Source: Pedobacter sp. UBA1654 (GTDB lineage: Bacteria > Bacteroidota > Bacteroidia > Sphingobacteriales > Sphingobacteriaceae). From it: 8,615 nt of DNA. The stretch is taken from the NCBI GenBank assembly GCA_002320935.1, contig DCLG01000050.1:40336-48950 (forward strand), given 5' to 3'. Positions 1 to 6,763 of the stretch are shown here, piece after piece. Below the pieces are notes generated by a model, which was not told the origin of the DNA, did no database searches, and saw only the letters and a program-made list of their open reading frames with translations. Numbering within the stretch: the first letter of the stretch is position 1; the number at the start of each line of letters is the position of its first letter. The position numbers and the translations under genes are program-made.

Positions 1-58
1 GGCGAAAACCTGTTCAGTATCGGTCATTTGCCGAAAACAAAATCTTAGGAAAACAGAG
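1..58 (+). other. Leader of the TonB-dependent receptor, possibly with the end of an upstream gene
   Basis: All three plus-strand frames are open at the left edge. Frame 1 reads 15 codons and stops with TAG at 46-48, ten bases before the receptor ATG, so it could be the tail of a preceding gene, but it is too short to identify. The receptor's own frame is also open back to base 1. No clear Bacteroidota promoter (TTG and TAnnTTTG) is visible; a TTTG at 27-30 lacks the TA. An AGGA at 47-50 lies 8 nt before the start codon and may help ribosome binding. Confidence 0.3.
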
Positions 59-2539
59 ATGCAGTATCTACGACTGAAACCCCGATTCAAGCCGGTATTG
101 TTGCTTGCCATATTGCTGTTCAGCCTTTTCAGCAACGCAATTGCGCAGTCCGGGCAGGCGTACCTTCATGGCCGGGTAACCGACGTTCAAGGTAAAGCCC
201 TGCCGGATATCAACATTCGTCTGGAAGGCAGAAATGAGCCCTTTACAAGTAATGCTTCGGGGCATTTCAACATACCAGATCTGACACCAGGCAGGTACAT
301 CATCTACTTCTCGGGAATTGGCTATAAGCGGCTGCAGCAATCCCTGTCGATCGAAGCTGCTAGAACACATGAAATGGTGTTCGTGCTTAGTGCCGACGAA
401 GTTGGCCTGCAGCAGGTGGAGATCCTTGGCCGTAAAGGCAGTTCCTACAAAAGTGACTACACCTTTGGGGCTACAAAAACGGCCACTTACCTGAAAGATG
501 TACCACAAGCCGTTAGCATCGTGACCAAGGAGCTTATGGCCGACCGGCAGATGGATAAGGCCTGGGAGGTAACCAAGATGATGAGTGGGGTGAACCGATA
601 TTCCAATTACAATGATATTGTGATCCGGGGCTTCCGTACGGGTGAAAACCAACCCCGGCTGATCAATGGTTTACGTGCAGCATTCGGCTATTTCGATCAG
701 CCGGTTACGGCAAATCTGGAGCGCGTGGAAGTGATCAAAGGCCCCGCTTCTGCACTGTTTGGTAATGCAGTTCCCGGAGGCACAATAAACTTCGTAACCA
801 AAAAGCCCCTTGCTGAAAAGCGTTCAGGGCTTACTTTCTCTGCTGGAAGCTTCAATAATCTGCGGGCAGCCGCCGATTTTACCGGCCCGCTATCTAAAGA
901 CAGCACCATCCTGTTTCGCTTGAATGCCGCCTACAGTAATGCAGAGAGCTTCCGGAGCCTGCAGTTTAGCGAGAACTTTATGCTGGCCCCATCCTTTAGC
1001 TTCATGCCTTCGAAGAAGACCTCGATCAATGTGGATATGGTGTTCAGCAACAACAACAGCAGGATCGACCGCGGACAACCAGTTTTTGGTGCAAGTGCTG
1101 CCGGTGATATTTTTGCGACGCCGATTTCGCTGGCCATTGCTGCTCCGAACGATTTCTACAAAGTCCGGAATCTGCAGCTGAATGCAGGTATGACCCACGA
1201 CTTCTCCGAAAATCTTTCACTGAATCTTTCCTACATGAAATTTGGCTGGGATGAGAAATTGCTGGAACATCGTACCTCAAACATATTTGCCGTTGATGGA
1301 GCAGGACAAGAAATCCCTTCTAAAGTAGCCATGCAGGTATTTGACAGGCTCCAAAAGATCTCTTCAGATAATATCAATGGCTTTTTCAGGCAGAAAGTTG
1401 AACATGGCATCTTTAAACATACCATCCTAGTTGGTTACGATCATATACAACAGATCAGACCAGAAGGCAGTAGTCAGAATGTAGCCCGCGGTTACCGCAA
1501 TGCGAATAATGATGGCATAATATCCAGCTTTGATCCCGCGAATCCCGGGGCTTACCTGCTTGATGAAGCCGGCAATCCGGTGCCCAATGTAGCGCATTTC
1601 GATTTGAACAATGTGCAATATCCAATCAGGAACACTGATGGCTACCTGTTTAGTCCAACGGTATTTGCGCCAAGTAAGTACATGATCAATGCCATATACC
1701 TGCAGGATCAGATTGCCTTTAACAAATGGCAGGTCCTGCTTGGTTTACGGCAGGAATTCTATACTGATTTTACCAATCATAAATTAGATGCGGAGTCCAA
1801 GGTGACACAAAGCGCATTAATTCCGAGGGTGGGACTTATTTATAGCCTTACACCAACAATAAATTTGTACAGCACCTATACTGCCGGTTACCAGCCTCAA
1901 AGTCCTTCTACTTTCACGAATCCAAATAATGGTGGACCTTTTGATCCTTCTACGAGCAACATGATTGAAGGTGGTGCAAAGGGCAGTTTCTTTGAGGACA
2001 AGCTTGCGCTGAACCTGTCCGTGTATCAGATTCGCCAGAAGGATGTACTGGTGACTGCGAATGACCCTGTAAATCCGGATCTGCTGCGGCAGCGCGGTTC
2101 GGAACAATCCAGAGGCTTTGAGCTGGAGGCAGTAGGAAATATTCTGCCTAATTTGTCTGTAAATGCGAATTATGCCTATAATGAAGCGATCATCACACGA
2201 GGTTTGGTGAGCGAAATTGGTCTTCAGAAAGCAAATGCGCCTAAACATCTGGCCAACATCTGGACGAAATACAACTTCATACAAGGAAAACTCTCCGGTT
2301 TGGGTTTTGGTGCTGGCATGAACTACAGCGCTCAACGAAATACGGAACTATTCAGTTTGCAGCTGCCCGCCTACACCACCTTTGATGCGGCCGCTTATTA
2401 CACTATGGATAAACTTCGTTTCGGTTTGAATTTCAATAATGTGCTGAATAAAAAGTATTGGATTGCAGGGTATAACTATACCAGGATCTTCCCGGGAGAG
2501 CCAAGAAATATGATGATCAGCATTACCAAGTTGTTTTAG
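59..2539 (+). CDS. TonB-dependent siderophore-type outer-membrane receptor
   Basis: An 826-residue outer-membrane active transporter, expected to import a ferric-siderophore-like ligand using TonB/ExbBD energy. Residues 1-29 form a signal peptide (basic start, hydrophobic 13-24, AIA|Q cleavage). Residues about 33-118 form a carboxypeptidase-regulatory-like beta-sandwich (HGRVTDVQGKALPDINI, then GHFNIPDLTPGRY), an N-terminal extension typical of Bacteroidota receptors. The plug follows at about 130-250, with DVPQAVSIVT (147-156), IRGFRT (189-194), ERVEVIKGPASALFG (221-235) and PGGTINFVTKKP (239-250), the signature of the FhuA/FhuE-like siderophore class rather than SusC. The rest is a 22-stranded-type barrel ending in Phe, as needed for barrel assembly. 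The ATG is chosen because the signal peptide begins there, although the frame is open upstream to the window edge. No SusD-like partner or FecIR regulator is in view, so the ligand cannot be named. Confidence 0.93.
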   Translation: MQYLRLKPRFKPVLLLAILLFSLFSNAIAQSGQAYLHGRVTDVQGKALPDINIRLEGRNEPFTSNASGHFNIPDLTPGRYIIYFSGIGYKRLQQSLSIEAARTHEMVFVLSADEVGLQQVEILGRKGSSYKSDYTFGATKTATYLKDVPQAVSIVTKELMADRQMDKAWEVTKMMSGVNRYSNYNDIVIRGFRTGENQPRLINGLRAAFGYFDQPVTANLERVEVIKGPASALFGNAVPGGTINFVTKKPLAEKRSGLTFSAGSFNNLRAAADFTGPLSKDSTILFRLNAAYSNAESFRSLQFSENFMLAPSFSFMPSKKTSINVDMVFSNNNSRIDRGQPVFGASAAGDIFATPISLAIAAPNDFYKVRNLQLNAGMTHDFSENLSLNLSYMKFGWDEKLLEHRTSNIFAVDGAGQEIPSKVAMQVFDRLQKISSDNINGFFRQKVEHGIFKHTILVGYDHIQQIRPEGSSQNVARGYRNANNDGIISSFDPANPGAYLLDEAGNPVPNVAHFDLNNVQYPIRNTDGYLFSPTVFAPSKYMINAIYLQDQIAFNKWQVLLGLRQEFYTDFTNHKLDAESKVTQSALIPRVGLIYSLTPTINLYSTYTAGYQPQSPSTFTNPNNGGPFDPSTSNMIEGGAKGSFFEDKLALNLSVYQIRQKDVLVTANDPVNPDLLRQRGSEQSRGFELEAVGNILPNLSVNANYAYNEAIITRGLVSEIGLQKANAPKHLANIWTKYNFIQGKLSGLGFGAGMNYSAQRNTELFSLQLPAYTTFDAAAYYTMDKLRFGLNFNNVLNKKYWIAGYNYTRIFPGEPRNMMISITKLF

Positions 2540-2582
2540 TACCAGAAAGGAGGCAGGTTTGACATCTGGAAGGTGTTCCAAA

Positions 2583-2669
2583 GACCTTGATAAGGGGTTG
2601 ACAAGCCCGTAGCCTTGTAAGCCCCATGCTAACACCTTGTCAAGGCCTTGTCAACCCCTTGTTAACCCC
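2583..2669. repeat. Array of 11-bp CCTTGTCAA-type units
   Basis: Between the receptor stop and holB, 11-bp units of form nnCCTTGTCAA recur. Three are perfectly consecutive: 2633-2643 (caccttgtcaa), 2644-2654 (ggccttgtcaa) and 2655-2665 (ccccttgttaa). Two more are back to back at 2583-2593 (gaccttgataa) and 2594-2604 (ggggttgacaa). Degenerate 10- and 12-bp versions lie at 2611-2620 and 2621-2632. The core TTGWCAA is a near-palindrome, so a unit can be read on either strand; unit 2594-2604 is effectively inverted. The 11-bp period is close to one DNA helical turn. The function is unknown. It may be a dispersed intergenic repeat, a multimeric protein-binding site, or a transcription-termination region. 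It does not look coding. Confidence 0.75.
2587..2665. repeat. Long inverted repeat in the receptor-holB gap
   Basis: The arm 2592-2605 (aaggggttgacaag) is the exact reverse complement of 2647-2660. Allowing two G-U wobbles, the pairing extends to 2587-2605 with 2647-2665, a 19-bp stem around a 41-nt loop. The loop contains its own small palindrome, ccttg-t-caagg, at 2635-2645. There is no U-tract after the stem, so a classical intrinsic terminator is not supported, although the structure could still slow read-through from the receptor gene into holB. The symmetry largely follows from 11-bp units lying in opposite orientations. Confidence 0.6.
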
Positions 2670-2732
2670 GAAGCTGTAAGCCATTAATACCTGATTATGC
2701 GGGTTGCTGAAAAAATCACTATTTTGCAGAAA

Positions 2733-3881
2733 ATGCAATTCAAGGAGATCGTAGGCCAACAAGGTGTTAAACAACATTTGATTCAAACCGTACAGGAGAA
2801 CCGGATCAGTCATGCGCAGCTTTTTCTAAGCTGTGATGGCAGTGGTGCCCTGGGTTTGGCTATAGCTTACGCTCAGTATATCAATTGTTTAAGCAGAACA
2901 GCGACAGACAGTTGTGGTAGCTGCTCTTCCTGCAGGAAGTATGAACGTTATATCCACCCGGATCTGCACTTTTCTTATCCGTTCTTCGCTTCGAAAGATG
3001 TGCGGGTAGCAGTAGATGTGCTGGAAGAATGGCGAAGTATGTTGTTGCAGGATCCCTATGTGGATATGAACAGTTGGCGCGCCAGGCTGAATGCAGAAAA
3101 TAAACAGGCCAACATCAACATTGCAGAGTGTCACGACATCATCAAAAAATTAAGTTACAAAGCTTTCGAAGGCGAGACTAAGGTGCTGATCATGTGGCTT
3201 CCGGAATATCTGGATCGTGGTGCAAATGCGCTCCTCAAGATCATCGAAGAACCACCTGAAAAGACATTGTTCATTCTCGTTGCCAATCATCAGGACCAGA
3301 TCTTGTCGACACTTTTATCCAGAACGCAGATCACAAAAGTTCCAAAGCTGTCTGACCAGGAAATTCAGGATTTCCTTTTAGAGCGGCATCAGTTAACCGC
3401 TGAACAGGCAGCGGAATACAGCTTTTTAGCAGACGGAAACCTTATTGAAGCACGTCTGCTGGTGGAAAATGAGGCCAATAATAATGCTGAGCTATTTGCA
3501 GAATGGTTAAGGATGGGCTTCAAAGGCAATGTACTGGGCATGATGGGATTTGTAGAAAAGACTGCCGGATGGGGGAGAGAGAATCAAAAGAACTTTCTTC
3601 GATATGGCATCAGCTTTCTAAGGGAATGCAGCCTGCTATTGAGCGGTGCTGATGCGCTGGTGAAACTCCCTGCGCGAGCGCTGGATACAGCTAGAAAATT
3701 GAGTACACATGTGTTGGATTTGAATATGGCAGATGCGATCATTTCCGAGCTGGAGTTGGCGCACTACCACATCGAGCGGAATGCCAATCCTAAAATACTC
3801 TTTTTAGATGTATCTTTGCAGTTAATAAAAACAATAAAGTTTAAATCGTTCCCGAAAGGGACTCAACATATATACAATTAA
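2733..3881 (+). CDS. holB: DNA polymerase III subunit delta-prime (clamp loader)
   Basis: Delta-prime is the stator of the clamp-loader complex that places the beta clamp on primed DNA. This 382-residue form starts at MQFKEIVGQQ, the usual beginning of the family; an in-frame ATG at 2697 would add 12 residues of non-family sequence. The AAA+ fold is visible: a degenerate P-loop (CDGSGALGLA, about residues 34-43, lacking GKT), a four-Cys zinc module (Cys52, 61, 64, 67), NALLKIIEEPP (165-175) and an SRTQ sensor-1/arginine-finger region (196-199). The missing Walker lysine is normal for delta-prime, which does not hydrolyse ATP. It is the first gene of an apparent operon, with its stop 2 nt before ricT. 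TATTTTGC at 2720-2727, just upstream of the start, resembles a Bacteroidota -7 element but has wrong internal spacing and no good -33 TTG. Confidence 0.93.
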   Translation: MQFKEIVGQQGVKQHLIQTVQENRISHAQLFLSCDGSGALGLAIAYAQYINCLSRTATDSCGSCSSCRKYERYIHPDLHFSYPFFASKDVRVAVDVLEEWRSMLLQDPYVDMNSWRARLNAENKQANINIAECHDIIKKLSYKAFEGETKVLIMWLPEYLDRGANALLKIIEEPPEKTLFILVANHQDQILSTLLSRTQITKVPKLSDQEIQDFLLERHQLTAEQAAEYSFLADGNLIEARLLVENEANNNAELFAEWLRMGFKGNVLGMMGFVEKTAGWGRENQKNFLRYGISFLRECSLLLSGADALVKLPARALDTARKLSTHVLDLNMADAIISELELAHYHIERNANPKILFLDVSLQLIKTIKFKSFPKGTQHIYN

Positions 3882-3883
3882 TT

Positions 3884-5359
3884 ATGGGATGTGGAAGTTG
3901 TTCTACAGGAGGCGGTTGCGCCCCCTCTGGCTGCAAAAGTAATGGCTCCTGCCTTACTGGAGGCTGCCAGAAATTAGAAGTTTACGATTGGCTGTCCAAC
4001 CTGGACATGCCATCCAATTATATACCGTTTCAAGTAGTAGAAGTTAAATTTAAAGGTGCAAGGAAGGAATTTTTTGTAAACAGCGAGAACATATATTTAG
4101 AAATTGGTGAGCTGGTGGCTGTTGAAGGTCCTACTGGCGGTTACGATATTGGTCACGTTTCCTTAACAGGTGAGCTGGTGAGGATGCAGATGAAACGCCG
4201 CAAAACGGCGATGGATCAGGTGACCCGCAAAGTGTATCGCAAAGCTACTGAAGCGGACGTGGAGAAATGGAAAGTTGCGAAAGGCCTGGAATGGGAAACC
4301 ATGCACAAGGCCCGTACGCTGGCGCTTGATCTGCGCTTATCCATGAAAATCAGTGACGTGGACTACCAGGGTGATAAGACCAAGGCAACCTTCTTTTATA
4401 CTGCAGAAGGACGCGTGGATTTCCGTGAGCTGATCAAGAAAATGGCGGAGACATTCCGGATTCGCATTGAGATGCGTCAGATCGGTATGCGTCAGGAAGC
4501 TGGAAGACTCGGTGGTATTGGTTCATGTGGGCGCGAGCTTTGCTGCTCTACCTGGCTAACGAATTTCAAAACCGTGTCTACCGCTGCGGCAAGATATCAG
4601 AACCTTTCTTTAAACACTTTAAAACTTGCAGGTCAATGTGGTAAGCTGAAATGCTGCCTTAACTATGAGCTTGACACTTATCTGGATGCGCTGAAGGACA
4701 TTCCGGATCGTATCGACAGTTTGCAAACGGAGATTGGCGTTGCCCGTCATCAGAAAACAGACATTTTCAAGAAGATCATGTGGTTCAGTTATCCGAACGC
4801 GGAAGACTGGATTCCGTTGAAGGTAGATCGGGTAAAGGAGATTATGGCTATGAATAAAAAAGGCCAGAAACCGGTTAACCTGAAGGAGGAAGCTTTTGAG
4901 CTTGCGAGCACGAAACCAATTGAAAAAGTACTGGATTACGAGAACGTGGTTGGTCAGGATAGTTTAACACGCCTGGATGACCGGTCAAGAAATAAAAATC
5001 AGCGTAGTAATAACAAGAAGCAGGAACGTCCACCACGTGCGGTTCAGCAGCGTCATGCAAATGATGCGCAGAAAAAACCTGATCAGACACGTACTGAAGC
5101 TCCAAAGGCTGAAAACAAACGCCGTGAGGGTAGACCGCAGGACGGAAAAAGACCTGAAGGTAAACGTCCGGAACAAAGGCGTCCTGATCCAAAAAAGGTG
5201 ACTGTTGAAGTGCCTTTAGTGGAGCCTGGGGTAGTGATCTTACCGGGTGCTGCTGTTGCTGAAGGGCAGCCTGGTGTAAAGCCCGCTGGAAACAGGAACA
5301 ACAGGAACAGGAACAATCGCAGGAGGAAGCCGGCGCAGGATAAGCCTAACGATGAATAA
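3884..5359 (+). CDS. ricT: RicT/YaaT-like PSP1-domain protein with Cys-rich N-terminus and basic tail
   Basis: This homologue of Bacillus RicT (YaaT), part of an iron-sulfur complex that influences RNase Y-dependent RNA maturation, is 491 residues, well above the roughly 275 of the Bacillus protein. Three regions are visible. Residues 1-28 carry six Cys (3, 6, 12, 17, 23, 28) among Gly/Ser. The PSP1 core (about 45-265) contains the hallmark GGIGSCGRELCCSTWL (210-225) and GQCGKLKCCLNYE (250-262), giving Cys215/220/221 and 252/257/258. Residues about 365-491 are a low-complexity tail rich in Arg, Lys, Pro, Gln and Asn, with NRNNRNRNNRRRK at 470-482, probably disordered and possibly RNA-binding. 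It starts 2 nt after holB and overlaps gldH by 8 nt. The holB-ricT adjacency is also found in Bacillus. A role in RNA processing here is inferred from the family, not shown. Confidence 0.9.
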   Translation: MGCGSCSTGGGCAPSGCKSNGSCLTGGCQKLEVYDWLSNLDMPSNYIPFQVVEVKFKGARKEFFVNSENIYLEIGELVAVEGPTGGYDIGHVSLTGELVRMQMKRRKTAMDQVTRKVYRKATEADVEKWKVAKGLEWETMHKARTLALDLRLSMKISDVDYQGDKTKATFFYTAEGRVDFRELIKKMAETFRIRIEMRQIGMRQEAGRLGGIGSCGRELCCSTWLTNFKTVSTAAARYQNLSLNTLKLAGQCGKLKCCLNYELDTYLDALKDIPDRIDSLQTEIGVARHQKTDIFKKIMWFSYPNAEDWIPLKVDRVKEIMAMNKKGQKPVNLKEEAFELASTKPIEKVLDYENVVGQDSLTRLDDRSRNKNQRSNNKKQERPPRAVQQRHANDAQKKPDQTRTEAPKAENKRREGRPQDGKRPEGKRPEQRRPDPKKVTVEVPLVEPGVVILPGAAVAEGQPGVKPAGNRNNRNRNNRRRKPAQDKPNDE

Positions 5360-5816
5360 GATCAAGTATTTTCTATTTATAGCCATTATTTGTATTGCAG
5401 CGAGCAGCTGCAATACAAATAACCTGGCAGACCTTAATGTATCCATGCCTAAGCGCAACTGGAGTTATGTAAATAAGGTCAAAGCAAGCGTGGACATTAC
5501 AGATCATACCAAACCGCTTACGGTATATTTCAAGCTTCGGCATACCGCAGATTACCGTTACTCGAACATTTACGTGTTGCTGCATATTAAAGCGCCGGGA
5601 CAGAAGAAAACGAGTAGAAGGTTCGAGTATAAACTAGCCGAAAGCGATGGACAGTGGCTGGGCGCTGGTTCAGGCAACCTGTACACCTATAAGCTGAACA
5701 TGCTTACTGATCACCGGTTTCCTGCGAATGGTAAGTACGAGTTTGAGATTGAGCAGAACATGCGCGATAATCCGCTTAAGGAAGTTAGCGATGCTGGTAT
5801 CACTGTCTCTTATTGA
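5352..5816 (+). CDS. gldH: Gliding motility lipoprotein GldH
   Basis: A 154-residue lipoprotein of the GldH family, required for gliding in Flavobacterium johnsoniae and found widely in Bacteroidota, including many non-gliding members. The N-terminus is a type II signal peptide with the lipobox Cys at residue 20 (AASSC). The mature part carries family blocks: MPKRNWSY (34-41), the TADYRYSN segment, the SDGQWLGAGSGN segment and, near the end, EFEIEQNMR followed by SDAGITV. The ATG lies inside the last codons of ricT (ATGAATAA overlap), so translation is probably coupled. A perfect 16-bp palindrome covers codons 12-24, including the lipobox. It is the last gene of the holB-ricT-gldH operon; the next 57 bp are AT-rich with no evident terminator hairpin. 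Whether this organism glides cannot be told from the window. Confidence 0.88.
   Translation: MNKIKYFLFIAIICIAASSCNTNNLADLNVSMPKRNWSYVNKVKASVDITDHTKPLTVYFKLRHTADYRYSNIYVLLHIKAPGQKKTSRRFEYKLAESDGQWLGAGSGNLYTYKLNMLTDHRFPANGKYEFEIEQNMRDNPLKEVSDAGITVSY
5386..5422. repeat. Perfect 16-bp hairpin within the gldH signal-peptide codons
   Basis: The arms 5386-5401 and 5407-5422 are exact reverse complements around a 5-nt loop (gagca). The stem starts 34 nt after the gldH start codon and spans codons 12-24. Because of the symmetry both strands encode similar peptides here: CIAASSCNTNN forward and CIAAARCNTNN in reverse. No U-tract follows, so it is not a standard terminator. In the mRNA it would form a stable hairpin early in the coding region, after the coupled start site. 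Confidence 0.9.
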
Positions 5817-5873
5817 AAGTTAAAATAATTTCTTTAAGGTTGTTTTTAATTTGTTTATTACTTATCTTCAAGT

Positions 5874-6763
5874 ATGAACAGATCTGCTCTACCGCAAACC
5901 GGAAAATACATTGATCCGTTAGTTGATTTTGCATTTAAGAAGATTTTCGGGAGCGAGCCCAATAGAGATTTGCTGATTGCATTTCTCAATGCTGTATTTA
6001 GAGGACGAAAGCAGATCGTTGATCTTGTTTTTAACAAAAATGAACACCCTGGGATCTGAAAATTGAAGGTTCAGCAATCTTTGGTCTGCTTTGTACTGGT
6101 AGTGAGGGTGAACAAATCTTAATTGAAGTTCAAAGAGCAAAACAGGCACGTTTCAAAGAGAGGGCTCTGTTTTATACTTCAAGGCTCATTAGCAATCAGG
6201 CACCAAAAGGGGACCGGACGGCTTGGGGCTATCACATCTCAGAGGTTTACTTAATTGCTTTACTTGAAGATTTTACTTTAGAGACATCCTTTGCTGAGCA
6301 GTACTTGCATGATATTTGTTTGTGTAACAGAGACTCCGGCGATATTTTTTACGATAAGCTGGGGTATATATTTGTTGAATTAGGTAAATTCGATAAAGCA
6401 GAAGACCGGCTAGAATCGGATCTGGATAAATGGTTTTATGTGCTGAGGAATATGAGCAAAATGGATAAGATCCCGGTTTATTGTCGCAAGTCAATTTTTG
6501 AGAAACTGTTCAAGATTGCTGAATATTCAAACTTGACAAAGGAGGAAAAAACGATGTATGATCAAAGTCTGAAGTACAAATGGGATAATGAGAATGTGAT
6601 GGAGTACGCGGTGTCTACCGCAAAGGCTGAGGGACTTGCAGAAGGTGAGCATAAAAAAGCACAGGACATCGCCTTTAAAATGAAAACGAATGGCCTTCCC
6701 GTGGATCTAATCGCTGAAATCACGGGGCTTAGTGCTGTCGAAATTGAGCAGCTTAGCCTATAA
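5874..6763 (+). pseudogene. Frameshifted Rpn-family PD-(D/E)XK nuclease/putative transposase
   Basis: Two reading frames together make one member of the Rpn/PD-(D/E)XK transposase family (PDDEXK_2 type). The first part (5874-6059) gives KYIDPLVDFAFKKIFGSEPN and runs to NKNEHPG. The second frame is open from 6044 to the stop at 6761-6763 and continues with DLKIEGSAIFGLLC, then ILIEVQRAKQ, RALFYTSRLISNQAPKG, YLHDICLCN, LDKWFYVLRNMSKMDKIPV and a C-terminal helical AEGLAEGEHKKAQ segment. Restoring one G in the GGG run at 6051-6053 would join them into a 296-residue protein. The reconstructed residue 71 is Gly (IFGLLC), where the family has the metal-binding Asp; Glu85 and Gln87 of the ExQ motif remain. 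No terminal inverted repeats or target duplications are visible. The candidate promoter region 5817-5873 is AT-rich without a clear consensus. Its stop (TAATAA) overlaps the end of convergent murF. Confidence 0.85.

Noticed and set aside
1817..2335. 172-codon antisense ORF under the receptor gene
   Set aside because: It lies opposite strongly conserved receptor barrel sequence and has no domain of its own; it is a by-product of codon use.
2583..2669. The 11-bp array as a CRISPR
   Set aside because: The units are directly adjacent, too short, and have no unique spacers between them; no cas gene is present.
2697..2732. Upstream in-frame ATG for holB adding 12 residues
   Set aside because: The added residues do not fit the family, whose proteins begin at the MQFK-type sequence, and this stretch lies where a promoter would be expected.
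3851..3862. tccc-GAAA-ggga mini-hairpin just before ricT
   Set aside because: Only four pairs lying within holB codons; too weak to claim as a processing or regulatory site.
5289..5316. AACAGGAAC-like tandem repetition at the 3' end of ricT
   Set aside because: It is explained by the Asn/Arg-rich peptide repeat in the protein tail and does not need a separate DNA-level role.
6035..6063. Programmed ribosomal frameshift joining the two halves of the Rpn gene
   Set aside because: There is no convincing slippery heptamer with a downstream structure, one missing G explains the break, and the catalytic Asp is also lost.
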